The notes: generated by a model not told the origin, from the letters alone. A DNA stretch of 55,481 bases from Candidatus Gastranaerophilales bacterium (GCA_944322855.1 CALUQG010000011.1:1-55481), one strand, 5' to 3'. Positions 17,565 to 26,241 are shown, counted from the first letter of the stretch. Numbers and translations are program-made.

Positions 17565-17701
17565 AATTTTAAATCCACTCTTTAGTTTTGCTTTCTTTTT
17601 AGCTTTTATAATGGTAAAGTTGTAAATCCAGACCTCCCCATGAGGTGCATGCTTTATCTTCTCACAAAAACAAAAATTTGTGTACTTTTTTACAAAAATA
17701 T

Positions 17702-17713
17702 TACAAATTTGTA
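17702..17713. promoter_or_regulatory. 12-bp palindrome between divergent genes
   Basis: TACAAATTTGTA is a perfect palindrome between the autotransporter (minus) and the CgeB-like gene (plus). Its TTACAA half-site resembles the operator at 26029-26042 but with different centre spacing. A chance AT-rich palindrome is possible. Confidence 0.25.
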
Positions 17714-17772
17714 TACCGGAACTTTTTCAGATTTTAATATTTAAAATTGTAGCAAAATTATCAAATACAAAG

Positions 17773-17778
17773 TAAAAT
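17773..17778 (+). promoter_or_regulatory. -10 element placed for a leaderless transcript
   Basis: TAAAAT ends exactly 6 nt before the ATG at 17785, and no Shine-Dalgarno sequence lies between. Transcription would then begin at or next to the A of the start codon. Confidence 0.35.
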
Positions 17779-17784
17779 AATTTT

Positions 17785-18774
17785 ATGCAGAAAATATTGA
17801 TAACATTACCGAATAGCATTGCAGGTTCTCTTATTATGCAAGGGTTTTCAGCAGGTTTTAAGTCAAACGGATGCTATGTAATAAAAAAAGATTTGAGAAA
17901 TCTGTCAGTTGAAGAGATAAAAAAGTTCAAACCTGATATCATACTCGGCTATGATTACGGCTTTTTATTCCCTGCAAAGATGGATATTGTAGACTACATA
18001 ATTGAAAAAAAAGGAAATTTCAAGCTCGTTCACTATTTTGCAGATGAACCGGACGGAAAATTTGCTTATGTCAACAAGCCCGAGTTATATGAAGAATACA
18101 AACTCCTTTCTCAGGACAAAAATAATGTCAAAACTTATGTCTGGGACAGAGATTTTGTTAAGCAGCTTCCAAATGCTTCATATATGCCGCTTGCAGTAAA
18201 CTACAAAGCCTACAGAGCAGAAGAAAGCAACCAATATGACATATCATTTGTCGGAAGGCCTCTGACAGACAAAAGACAAAAAATTCTCGCTGCTTTAATA
18301 AAAATGTTCGGTTCAAAATTGAATATCTTTTGCTATGAAAAACATTTTCTTCAAAGTCTGGATGATATGAAAGAAAAACAGTTCCTCACTGAAAAAGAGC
18401 TTGATACTTACAAAAGCGCCTACAAAGGTTTTTTGACAACAGAAAAAGAAATCGCAAGTGTTTATCTAAACTCAAAAGTTAATATTAATATTACTCTTCA
18501 AGGTAAATCCGGTTTAAACTACCGTGTCTTTGAAGTTCTGGCATCAAAAGGTTTTTTGCTTACCGATGAAATGGAGGATATTAGCAGAAATTTTGTTGTC
18601 TCAAAAGAGCTTGAAACATACGCAAATATTGATGACCTCATAGATAAAACCGCCTTTTATCTCAAACATCCAGAAATAGCACAAAAAATTGCACTTCTCG
18701 GATTTGCAAATGTTGCCAGAAAGCACAGTTACACAGCCAGAGCAAGATCTATTCTCGACGACCTTAAGAATTAA
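17785..18774 (+). CDS. CgeB-like glycosyltransferase
   Basis: 329-aa GT-B-fold protein of the CgeB/YkvP group, which transfers sugars to surface proteins or polymers. The N-terminal half has the first Rossmann-like domain (MQKILITLPNSIAG, KPDIILGYDYG). The C-terminal half carries the group's diagnostic block: SKVNINITLQGKSGLNYRVF (residues about 230-249), then EVLASKGFLLTDEMEDI, where the donor nucleotide is bound. Acceptor unknown; the neighbouring autotransporter is a possible target but this is only context. No Shine-Dalgarno is evident before the ATG. An alternative is a general family-1 glycosyltransferase acting on lipid-linked glycans. Confidence 0.8.
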   Translation: MQKILITLPNSIAGSLIMQGFSAGFKSNGCYVIKKDLRNLSVEEIKKFKPDIILGYDYGFLFPAKMDIVDYIIEKKGNFKLVHYFADEPDGKFAYVNKPELYEEYKLLSQDKNNVKTYVWDRDFVKQLPNASYMPLAVNYKAYRAEESNQYDISFVGRPLTDKRQKILAALIKMFGSKLNIFCYEKHFLQSLDDMKEKQFLTEKELDTYKSAYKGFLTTEKEIASVYLNSKVNINITLQGKSGLNYRVFEVLASKGFLLTDEMEDISRNFVVSKELETYANIDDLIDKTAFYLKHPEIAQKIALLGFANVARKHSYTARARSILDDLKN

Positions 18775-18872
18775 CGGTAATCTTACACAGGCTAGTCTAT
18801 AAGACCTATTTTTCGTTGTTTAATTTTCAGAAGTTAGATTTTATGTTTAAATAATAACGGAAAGAGAAAAAC

Positions 18873-20078
18873 GTGAGCGATATAGGTTCTAAGCAATACT
18901 TATGCATATTCGGCGGAGGGGCAATCAGAGGACTTGCCTATCTCGGAGCGCTCAAGGCAATGAAAGAACTAAACATAAACATAAAAAGTTATGCAGGCTC
19001 TTCCGTGGGAGCTGTTTTTGCTGCTTTTGCCTCTCTTGATTACACCTATGACGAATTCAAAGAACTCTTTAACGAAGTAAATTTTGATTTATTCCGTGAC
19101 GTTCAGCTTAACCTGGCAAAAAACTTTGCAATCAGCAAAGGCGAGCATTTTCTCAGCTGGATTAGAGCAGGTATCGAAAAAAAATTCTACAAAGACAGTT
19201 ACACAAAAGGTCAAAACAAGCCTGTGACATTTAAAGACATTGAAAAAGATTTTTATGTCATAACAACAAACATAAACGGCTGTACACCGTATATCTTTTC
19301 AAAATATACTACACCTGATTTTGAAATAGCACAGGCTGTCCGTATTTCAACGGCAATGCCGGGACTGCTTGAACCTTTTGAATATGAAAACAATGTCTTA
19401 ATTGACGGAGATATGATGAAAAGCTGGCCTATGTGGAGAGTCAGTGATATTTTGTGTCCTGACGACTGCAGAATAATTGAATTCAGGCTGGAAGGTTCAA
19501 AATACTGGGCAAATATAAAAAATTCCGTAGAATATCTGAATGCCGTATTTGCAACCCTTTCTAACTTTGCAACAGAGTATATAATGCAGACTTACCAGCC
19601 TAAAGACAAATTTGATTACATAAAAATAGACACTGACCATATTTTGCCGGTTCAGTTCACTCTTCCTCAAAAAGAAAGAGAAAAACTTATTGATCTGGGC
19701 TACGACACAACAATTGAATACTTTAAAAAAACACTGCTGCAAAAGAAAAAAACAATACTACCGTATTATACAGTTATTCTTGATCATTTAATCAAAATAA
19801 AAAATTGTCTTTCTCAAAACAGAATTTTCCAGGCAAAATCACAAATATGTGATATGTTTATTTACCTTTGCGAGGCAAAAAGATATATTGACTCAAACAT
19901 ATATGAAAGCTGTGTGAAATTTAAGGATTACTTTTTCAATTCATTCACAGAAAGCTTTTTTCTTCGCAGGATAGAACTGAAAGACAAAAAACAGGTTTGC
20001 TTCTATCTTGACAATCTGTACTGTGAAGTTCTTGAAAGAAGTATGGAAATACAATCATATATTAAAGAACATGATTAA
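18873..20078 (+). CDS. Patatin-like phospholipase
   Basis: 401-aa patatin-family acyl hydrolase. Visible: oxyanion-hole motif GGGAIRG (14-20), nucleophile elbow GSSVG with Ser44, and the catalytic aspartate in IDGD (D178). The first 230 residues are the hydrolase domain; residues 230-401 are helical and match no domain I recognise. No signal peptide, so it is cytoplasmic or secreted by another route; bacterial relatives range from housekeeping lipases to ExoU-like effectors. The start is GTG at 18873 with ggaaagag 6-14 nt upstream; no ATG lies before the active-site motif. Same strand as the CgeB-like gene, 98 bp downstream. Confidence 0.9.
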   Translation: MSDIGSKQYLCIFGGGAIRGLAYLGALKAMKELNINIKSYAGSSVGAVFAAFASLDYTYDEFKELFNEVNFDLFRDVQLNLAKNFAISKGEHFLSWIRAGIEKKFYKDSYTKGQNKPVTFKDIEKDFYVITTNINGCTPYIFSKYTTPDFEIAQAVRISTAMPGLLEPFEYENNVLIDGDMMKSWPMWRVSDILCPDDCRIIEFRLEGSKYWANIKNSVEYLNAVFATLSNFATEYIMQTYQPKDKFDYIKIDTDHILPVQFTLPQKEREKLIDLGYDTTIEYFKKTLLQKKKTILPYYTVILDHLIKIKNCLSQNRIFQAKSQICDMFIYLCEAKRYIDSNIYESCVKFKDYFFNSFTESFFLRRIELKDKKQVCFYLDNLYCEVLERSMEIQSYIKEHD

Positions 20079-20089
20079 TTTCTAATATA

Positions 20090-20569
20090 CTATTTTTTAA
20101 TTGTTGTTGAAGCAGCTTTTGGACCTTCGCCGTCCAGTGTGAATGTATGGTCAACAAACTGGGCTCTGTCTAAGTATTTTTGTTCAATTTTACCTTTATT
20201 ATAAGTACGAACAAGAAGGCTCAAACCTATCAATGCTCCGGCAACATATTTAACCGGTCTTGGAACTGCTTTAAAAATCTCTTTTGCTTTTTTCAAATAA
20301 TTGCCCTTTGAAGCCATCAAATCTTCAAGAGGATGTTTCATAACTTCAGCACCCTCAGCAGCTTTTTTGGCAAAAGATGCTATATCTTTCTTTATTGCAG
20401 CATGGCCGATTAAACCGGCAACACCTGCTGTAGCTGCTATTTGTGCATTCGAAACCATTGAATTTGAAAAATGATGCATTGCACAGTCAATTTTGTTTCC
20501 TGTAGTACCTTTTCTATTGTCCACAAAAGAATTTAATGTTGGAGAAATTAAAAATAGAACTTTTGACAT
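20090..20569 (-). CDS. Small hydrophobic protein of unknown function
   Basis: 159-aa protein. Two apolar segments are visible, near residues 40-58 (NAQIAATAGVAGLIGHAAI) and 105-120 (PVKYVAGALIGLSLLV), separated by a lysine-rich stretch, so it is probably membrane-associated. N-terminal NSFVDNRKGTTGNKID has no recognised motif. Converges on the patatin gene with 11 bp between stop codons. The intergenic region at 20570-20655 contains a TATAAT on the minus strand near 20592-20602 that may be its promoter. Confidence 0.65.
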   Translation of the reverse strand: MSKVLFLISPTLNSFVDNRKGTTGNKIDCAMHHFSNSMVSNAQIAATAGVAGLIGHAAIKKDIASFAKKAAEGAEVMKHPLEDLMASKGNYLKKAKEIFKAVPRPVKYVAGALIGLSLLVRTYNKGKIEQKYLDRAQFVDHTFTLDGEGPKAASTTIKK

Positions 20570-20655
20570 AACACTTCCTTATCTTTCACACATATCATTA
20601 TAAAACATGTGAAGCATAATATTTGCCAAAATATATTATCCAGCTTAACAATTGT

Positions 20656-21135
20656 TTATATTGAATATTTTGAAATATCCTCAAAATACTTTTCCAGAGC
20701 CATATAACCGTTATAAATCTCGTTTGTGATAATTGTATATCTGCAGGCCGCAAGATATTTCAATTCTTTTAATCTTATTTCAATAATTTTGTCTGCGTCT
20801 GATTTCAAATTTTCATCCAGTGACATTGACCATTTTTTCAAAAGATCAAGCTCTTCATTAATTTGTTTTATTGTCGTATATTCAAGCTGATTAAAATCAT
20901 ATTTTCCAAGCAGCGCTTTTTCTTTATTTGTTATACGGCTTTTTACAACAGGAGTGCCGTATATTTTTTTTATAACCATATAATTATCAGCAGCCATAAC
21001 GTGAGAAAGCGGCACACCCGATCTTGCAAGCATTGAGGACATACTGAGAGAGCTGAACTTGTCGTTTTCATCAGATAGTGCGCTTATATTTGTGAGCTGT
21101 GTATTAATTTTTTCTGAATTATTCAACATATTCAA
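20656..21135 (-). CDS. Unknown helical protein, TTG start
   Basis: 159-aa protein without a recognised domain; residues 85-159 are mostly charged helix (EELDLLKKWSMSLDENLK, IEIRLKELKYLAACRY). No signal peptide or membrane segment. The TTG at 21133-21135 is preferred because GAGGGA lies 7 nt upstream; the ATG two codons in (21129) would be 13 nt away. Same strand as the next small gene (86 bp) and the GH57 gene (138 bp upstream). Confidence 0.65.
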   Translation of the reverse strand: MNMLNNSEKINTQLTNISALSDENDKFSSLSMSSMLARSGVPLSHVMAADNYMVIKKIYGTPVVKSRITNKEKALLGKYDFNQLEYTTIKQINEELDLLKKWSMSLDENLKSDADKIIEIRLKELKYLAACRYTIITNEIYNGYMALEKYFEDISKYSI

Positions 21136-21273
21136 ATATTTTCCCTCAATTCTTCAATCCTCTGTATAAACAAAAGCTCATATCCTGTTATTTTATATTA
21201 TCTCAGCCTGAATATTTTGTCATGCTTCTTTGTAGAATTGTTAAGCATCAATAGGACTAATCCCAACAGCTTA

Positions 21274-23556
21274 TTATAAAACACCTGCTGCAGAAGAAAC
21301 AGGCCGTACAACTTGAAGCAAAGAATTCTGAGGATAAAAATCGTCAATTATGCCGACAGGCCCTTGAATTATAAAAAATTCAATCATTTCACCTTTTGAA
21401 ACCCTCAAATCTTCAAAGGGAATTTTTACTTCCAGAAAATCTTCAAACACCTGTTCTATATTATTTTTTATCTGCAACACCCACAAATTGTCACGTATTG
21501 CGTGTGCAAGAAGAGCATTAAATTTGAAATTTTTAAACAGTGTAAGTTTAACTTCACTGTTATAAGTTTCACGTATAATCGGTATAATCGACTCATTTTT
21601 ATTAACAACACGTATCGGTGCACTGTAATACATTGCATTCGGAGAATTTTTAAAATAAATATAAATCTGGTTAAAATCTTTAAATCCATTATCTTTATCC
21701 AGAATAAATTTATTTATATCAAATCTCAAATACAGATTTTCCGTATCATATCCAAAATAAATTTTGTTAAAAAATCTTCTCTCCTGCATTGTCGGAGGAG
21801 CAGGGATATCAATACATCCTGCATTTTCCCATTTAGAATTTGTATTTTTTCCATCCAACTCAAAATGTTCAAACACTCCCTGGGGATATCTTGAATGTGT
21901 TTCAATAAATTCAGCCAGCGGTGTTTCAAGATATTTTGGTACAGGCTTTTTAATGGCTTTATAAATATTTTTCAAATGCTCTCGGAACAGATGATCAAAA
22001 ATATCATCCTGTCCTGAATCATTGGGTTCACCATACCACCAGTACCAGTCGCTGCTCTGGCTTATTAACAATTCCTGCCAGGCCGCTTCAAGATTTTCGT
22101 CTTCGGGATATTTTTGCTGATAATCAATAAGCGCACACCTGGCATTATCCATATAAGTCCATGCCAGATTTTTTGTCGGTTCGCCTATCCACAAAAGGAA
22201 ATCTCTGTTAATCCATGAGCCTGGTTTTATTGTTTCCAGAACAAACGAATTTTTTCTGTTCTCAAGTTTATCTATCTCATCCAGATAATCACTCACTCTG
22301 ACTGTTTCTAAGTCATCATCTTCCAGTATAAGTTTATAAAGAGTTTCCAAAAATTCGTGCCCGTCATTGGGATAATTTTCCCAGCAATTTTCTCCGTCCA
22401 TTGCTATTGTGAGTATATGTTTTTCATCCGGCGAACTCAAAAGTTTTTTTTGTCTTGTCTTAATTCTGTCATACAAATCATTTGCAGCTTTGACAGGGTC
22501 ATGATGCGGATACTCAAAGCCTATCAGGTTTGGAATTACAGCATCCCTAAACAACAAGTCAATTTTTTTATCTTCATAGTTATATGTATAAGAATGGCAA
22601 AGGTCATAAGGATCTTCCAAATACCCTCTAAAATCTCTTACAAACTCTTTTTTTAAAGCCTGTTCCAAAATACCTTCATCGGAAATCGTCCATCTTACAC
22701 CAAGATTTTGAAATAATTGCAGTGTTTTTTCACTTATACATTGTTCTGACGGCCATATCCCGGAAGGACGTATGCCGAAAATATCTTCAAAAGTGTCAAG
22801 CGCAATTTCCACATTCAACCTTGCATCAGAGCTCATATCAGAATTTATTTCGGGATACTGAGCATTCGGGTTCGCAACTTTGGCATCCTCCATATCCAAA
22901 AGCAAAGGAAGGATAGGGTGATAATAAGGGCTTGTAGAAATTTCAATTTTTCCGTCTTCTTGATATTTTTTGTATGCAGGTATAATCTTTTTTATCAAAT
23001 CACGCTGAAGTTTTATAATCTTTTCTCTGTCAGCTTGAGTAAACTCTCCGTTTTTTTTCTCAAAAAGAGATTTTATCTCAGGATTTTCTCTCCACATAGG
23101 ATCAAACCATACAAGGTTAAACCAGGACATTATATCTGCATATTCCTGCGGAGAAAAATCATGTATCGATACATCTGGACTTTGAAATCTCTTGTCATAC
23201 AGTTTTTTGTATTCGGGATATGGCAAAATCATATTTTGATAATTAACATCAAAAAAGTGATTTAATATAAATTCTTTTTCATCATCTGTCAGCTCTTCCA
23301 CAGGTGTAGTTGTTAAACGAGAAAAAATATCATGAGCATCATTGTATCCGTAATCATAAATTGAAGAAATCAGCATAGGTACAAGGTTAAAATTCAGCTT
23401 TAACCCTTTAAACTTATCCATCACAAAAAGCATATCAAGATAATCTTTTATAGCTCTCAAACGAACCCACGGCATAAGATACAAACCTTCGGGTTCGGAT
23501 TTATAAATAGGCTGATGCATATGCCAGATAAAAGCAATAGATAGTTTTTTACCCAT
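21274..23556 (-). CDS. Glycoside hydrolase family 57 alpha-glucan enzyme (COG1449 type)
   Basis: 760-aa GH57 protein acting on alpha-glucans such as glycogen or maltodextrin in the cytoplasm. Family regions visible: WHMHQP at 11-16, IWPSEQ at 267-272 with E271 as likely nucleophile, and AMDGENCWENY near 395 holding the likely acid aspartate. The C-terminal 180 residues form a beta-rich domain with an alternating YFGYDTENLYLRFDI segment typical of carbohydrate-binding accessory domains in this subgroup. The ATG at 23556 gives the normal start; an upstream in-frame ATG adds 18 unfamily-like residues. The Shine-Dalgarno is weak. Amylase, debranching and glucanotransferase activities all occur in the group, so exact activity is open. 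Confidence 0.9.
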   Translation of the reverse strand: MGKKLSIAFIWHMHQPIYKSEPEGLYLMPWVRLRAIKDYLDMLFVMDKFKGLKLNFNLVPMLISSIYDYGYNDAHDIFSRLTTTPVEELTDDEKEFILNHFFDVNYQNMILPYPEYKKLYDKRFQSPDVSIHDFSPQEYADIMSWFNLVWFDPMWRENPEIKSLFEKKNGEFTQADREKIIKLQRDLIKKIIPAYKKYQEDGKIEISTSPYYHPILPLLLDMEDAKVANPNAQYPEINSDMSSDARLNVEIALDTFEDIFGIRPSGIWPSEQCISEKTLQLFQNLGVRWTISDEGILEQALKKEFVRDFRGYLEDPYDLCHSYTYNYEDKKIDLLFRDAVIPNLIGFEYPHHDPVKAANDLYDRIKTRQKKLLSSPDEKHILTIAMDGENCWENYPNDGHEFLETLYKLILEDDDLETVRVSDYLDEIDKLENRKNSFVLETIKPGSWINRDFLLWIGEPTKNLAWTYMDNARCALIDYQQKYPEDENLEAAWQELLISQSSDWYWWYGEPNDSGQDDIFDHLFREHLKNIYKAIKKPVPKYLETPLAEFIETHSRYPQGVFEHFELDGKNTNSKWENAGCIDIPAPPTMQERRFFNKIYFGYDTENLYLRFDINKFILDKDNGFKDFNQIYIYFKNSPNAMYYSAPIRVVNKNESIIPIIRETYNSEVKLTLFKNFKFNALLAHAIRDNLWVLQIKNNIEQVFEDFLEVKIPFEDLRVSKGEMIEFFIIQGPVGIIDDFYPQNSLLQVVRPVSSAAGVL

Positions 23557-23710
23557 AATTTGACTGCCAAATATTCTACGAGAATATTGTAACATATATG
23601 TCAAATACATTGCAGAAAATTAGTTATAAAAAAAGTTAATAATAATGTTTAAAATCTAAAAAATTGGGCAATATAAAATTAGAAGGTATTTTAGCATAAG
23701 GTAAAATAAG

Positions 23711-24601
23711 ATGACCGAAATCGGAAAAACAGAAAACTCAAATATTCATAATGATAATCCTACAAACGTATCAGCATCAAAAACAGAAAAAAATAAAATA
23801 AAGAAAAAAGATATACCTATATGGATTCAATGTAAAGAATTAGAAAAACTTGGAGCCAGAGATGCAACGGCCATAAAGAAAATAGAAGAATATACAATAA
23901 ATTCAGATGAAGGGTTTAAAGTTCCCGATTTAAATAAATTTTTCAAAATAAAAAACGGCCAAAAAGATTACAAAAAAGAATTTAAAGATTACACCCCGAC
24001 AGACGAAAAAAAATATAATAAAGTGCTGAACTATGTACGCAAAGAATACCAAAGCCAGCATAGCGGCAAGATTGATGAAAACGAAACAAAGATTATTTCC
24101 AATATGGTTTGCTCTTTGTCTGAAAGATATGGTGTCGACCCTGAAATTATAGCACCTATGCTCGGGCATGAAACAGGCGGATTTGTATTTGAGAAAAGAA
24201 CAATGGATCCTGATAAAAAACCAAAAATAAAAGGTGTAATGCAAGTTCACATAGATATGATAGAAACCATGTATGCTAACCCAAAAGATGCCAATAATTC
24301 AAAATTAAGCAGACATAAAAGAGCTATAGCATATGATAACAGACATTACAGAGCAGATGCATCAAGAATAGCAGAACTAAAAACAAAATATCCGACAGCA
24401 AAAGACCTGTTTAATGCAATCAAAAAAGATGTTACACTCGGTCTTGAAGTTGGGATTATGGCATATAAGGCAAAATTAAGCGGACAAAAAGGTGATACAA
24501 GAAAAGCTTTGAGAGCGTACTGCGGAGACCAGTATCGTTTACCTTCTGATACAACTGCTGTCAGAAAAATATGGCCGCTGCCTGTATACAAAAAAGCTTA
24601 A
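23711..24601 (+). CDS. SLT-type lytic transglycosylase-like protein without signal peptide
   Basis: 296-aa protein. Residues 1-35 are polar and disordered-looking; 40-110 are Lys/Asp-rich. From about 128 a lysozyme-like fold is recognisable: YGVDPEIIAPMLGHETGG with catalytic Glu E154, then IKGVMQVH (173-180) equivalent to the GLMQI motif, and VTLGLEVGIMAYKAKL and RKALRAYCG helices. Such enzymes cleave peptidoglycan glycan strands. No N-terminal signal peptide is present, so it is either exported by another system or acts after lysis. The start at 23711 has aaggtaaaataag upstream (23698-23710). Confidence 0.8.
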   Translation: MTEIGKTENSNIHNDNPTNVSASKTEKNKIKKKDIPIWIQCKELEKLGARDATAIKKIEEYTINSDEGFKVPDLNKFFKIKNGQKDYKKEFKDYTPTDEKKYNKVLNYVRKEYQSQHSGKIDENETKIISNMVCSLSERYGVDPEIIAPMLGHETGGFVFEKRTMDPDKKPKIKGVMQVHIDMIETMYANPKDANNSKLSRHKRAIAYDNRHYRADASRIAELKTKYPTAKDLFNAIKKDVTLGLEVGIMAYKAKLSGQKGDTRKALRAYCGDQYRLPSDTTAVRKIWPLPVYKKA

Positions 24602-24632
24602 ACAACAGGTATCCCACCGTTCAAAATAAAAT

Positions 24633-24688
24633 TTATTTCGTACATTCAAACTAAATCACTAAAGTTTTTTGATTTTTGTACGAAATAA
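24633..24688. promoter_or_regulatory. 12-bp inverted repeat upstream of the phosphatase-like gene
   Basis: TTATTTCGTACA (24633-24644) and TGTACGAAATAA (24677-24688) are perfect inverted arms separated by 32 bp. The right arm overlaps a TATAAT at 24689-24694, 28 bp before the ATG. It could be a pair of operator half-sites or a long-loop hairpin between two genes. Confidence 0.4.
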
Positions 24689-24721
24689 TATAATAATATA
24701 ATTGCAAAACGGAGAGACAAA

Positions 24722-25351
24722 ATGCTTTTTAAAAGAAAATGCAAGATAACATTTATTGCACACGGCGCAACTATATATACGGAAGAAAATCGTATTTGTG
24801 ACAAAGAAAGCCATCCGCCGTTAAATGAAATAGGTCAGCAAGAAGCTGAAGCTATTGCAAAATGGATTGTCCTGCGCTCGCCTCAGGTCGATAAAATATA
24901 CACAGGTGCTTCTTTAAGCTGTATTCAAACTGCAAATTTAGTAGCAAAAGAATACGGACAGGAATTTGAAATTCGTCCGGAATTAAAAAATCAGGATTTT
25001 GGTATCTGGAAAGGTATGAATTATACAGAAATCGAAGAACGCTACCCCGAAATGCTAAAAAAATACCACGAATTTACCTCAAGCTATGCCCCTGAAGGCG
25101 GTGAAACACTCATCGAATTTGACGAAAGAGTGGAACAGACTATAAATCAATTGATTGAAGAAAATTTAACAAAAAGAATTGTCGTAATAACACATTCAAA
25201 CTTTATCAGAGCGGCAATAAGAAATGCACTGGATCTACCTGTGGAGTACCAGAACAGAGTGTTTATACCTACCGGCAGTGCTTCTCAGGTAAAATACTAT
25301 AAAGGCTGGAATATTCTTATGTACAGCGGACATGTTCCGATAATAGGATAA
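24722..25351 (+). CDS. Histidine-phosphatase-fold protein, catalytically degenerate
   Basis: 209-aa phosphoglycerate-mutase/histidine-phosphatase superfamily member. Fold markers are clear: FIAHGAT (11-17), HPPLNEIGQQEAE, IYTGASLSCIQTA, DFGIWKG, PEGGETLIEFDERV and VITHSNF. The nucleophile H14 and the second histidine H158 are kept, but the RHG arginine is A13, the second phosphate-binding arginine (RAxxTA) is S66, the conserved Glu of LxExxFG is N90, and WEG reads WKG. It may be an inactive or repurposed phosphatase, perhaps a ligand sensor. It ends directly against the repressor's stop codon with no intervening base. Ribosome site ggagag at 24711-24716. Confidence 0.85.
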   Translation: MLFKRKCKITFIAHGATIYTEENRICDKESHPPLNEIGQQEAEAIAKWIVLRSPQVDKIYTGASLSCIQTANLVAKEYGQEFEIRPELKNQDFGIWKGMNYTEIEERYPEMLKKYHEFTSSYAPEGGETLIEFDERVEQTINQLIEENLTKRIVVITHSNFIRAAIRNALDLPVEYQNRVFIPTGSASQVKYYKGWNILMYSGHVPIIG

Positions 25352-25978
25352 CTATCTTGCAACACGTCCCCACCAGCGGACTTCTCCTATTACTTGAAAA
25401 TCATAATTCGGATTTTTTTCAAAATCGATTTCAAAACAACGGTACTTGTCATTATCCGAAACTATTCTTATTGTTTTTGGAGGGATTTTCTGCAGACGCT
25501 TAACATAAAGCTGTCCGTCAATTCTTATGCAATAAATTTTTCCGTCGTATATATCAGTTCTTGAAAGATCAACAAGCAGGCTGTCACCGCCTTCAATTGT
25601 CGGCATCATGCTGTCACCCTGTGCAAAAATCATTTCGGTCTTATTTTTACTCAAACCAAGATCATCAACAAGCTTTTTACTAATTGAATATGCCGCTGTC
25701 TGCTGCTCGTTATAAACAGTAACTCCATATCCCATACTTGCAACAACTTCACCTCTCACAGGAATATTAACACATTCATCCTGCACAAGCTCGTGCTGCT
25801 CTTTAATATTTACACCAAAATAACTTTCAATATCCGTAATCTGTTTTTCGGTAAGTTCTTTATTCTTTATTTGATTTGCATACTGTCTTGAGACCCCGAG
25901 TGCCTTTGCAAGTTCGGCATAAGAAATATTTTTTGCAAGCCTGCCTGTCAATATAGCAACAATATTTGTTAACTTCAT
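25352..25978 (-). CDS. CI/LexA-like transcriptional repressor with S24 peptidase domain
   Basis: 208-aa phage-CI-type regulator. N-terminal HTH (SYAELAKALGVSRQYANQIK, 19-38) and C-terminal S24 autoprotease domain with the Ser-Lys dyad S123 (AQGDSMMPT) and K160 (LYVKRL). The usual Ala-Gly self-cleavage site is not evident: the corresponding GEVVASMGYG has A80-S81. The ATG at 25978 follows GGAG; a longer frame to 26029 would remove the promoter described below. The gene's own promoter is covered by two operator-like palindromes, so autorepression is likely. No phage genes surround it, so it may be a domesticated stress regulator. Confidence 0.9.
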   Translation of the reverse strand: MKLTNIVAILTGRLAKNISYAELAKALGVSRQYANQIKNKELTEKQITDIESYFGVNIKEQHELVQDECVNIPVRGEVVASMGYGVTVYNEQQTAAYSISKKLVDDLGLSKNKTEMIFAQGDSMMPTIEGGDSLLVDLSRTDIYDGKIYCIRIDGQLYVKRLQKIPPKTIRIVSDNDKYRCFEIDFEKNPNYDFQVIGEVRWWGRVAR

Positions 25979-26028
25979 ATACTCTCCAATATTTAGCCTT
26001 ATATTCAAAATAAACATTTTGAATTTCA

Positions 26029-26063
26029 TTTACAATTGTAAACCTAAACTTGACAAATGTAAA
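26029..26063 (-). promoter_or_regulatory. Autoregulated promoter with two operators
   Basis: On the minus strand, -35 TTTACA (plus 26058-26063), a 17-bp spacer and -10 TACAAT (plus 26035-26040) drive the repressor. A perfect 14-bp palindrome TTTACAATTGTAAA (26029-26042) covers the -10; a 12/14 match (plus 26050-26063) covers the -35. Centres are 21 bp apart, two helical turns. A further ATGTA-N5-TACAT dyad lies at 26084-26098. Confidence 0.6.
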
Positions 26064-26127
26064 GTACTGTTGTAATCTTTTAGATGTAGTTGTTACATTT
26101 TTTAGCAAAATTTTGGCTAAAAAAAAG

Positions 26128-26148
26128 CCTGACCCCCGAGATCAGGCA
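26128..26148 (-). terminator. Minus-strand terminator-like hairpin with no obvious minus gene upstream
   Basis: GCCTGA and TCAGGC form a 6-bp stem around a CCCCCGAGA loop; read on the minus strand it is followed by eight T. A second hairpin (TGATA..ATACTT-CATT-AAGTAT..TATCA, 26149-26177) precedes it. No minus-strand coding gene lies upstream within the window until 28447. Confidence 0.55.
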
Positions 26149-26241
26149 TGATATATACTTCATTAAGTATATTATCATAAAACATTTATACATACAAATT
26201 ATTTTCCAGTGTGATGAAAAAGTTTACGGATATATGCTTTT

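Noticed and set aside
90-18849. A 16-nt word TTAGATTTTATGTTTA at 95-110 and 18834-18849
   Set aside because: The distances to the following start codons differ (about 73 and 23 nt), and one AT-rich match of this length can arise by chance in 55 kb.
9888-23680. GGGCAAT word upstream of the coiled-coil (about 9888) and SLT (about 23668) genes
   Set aside because: The downstream spacing is not conserved and the word also appears inside the 53213 coding sequence, so it is not a convincing promoter class.
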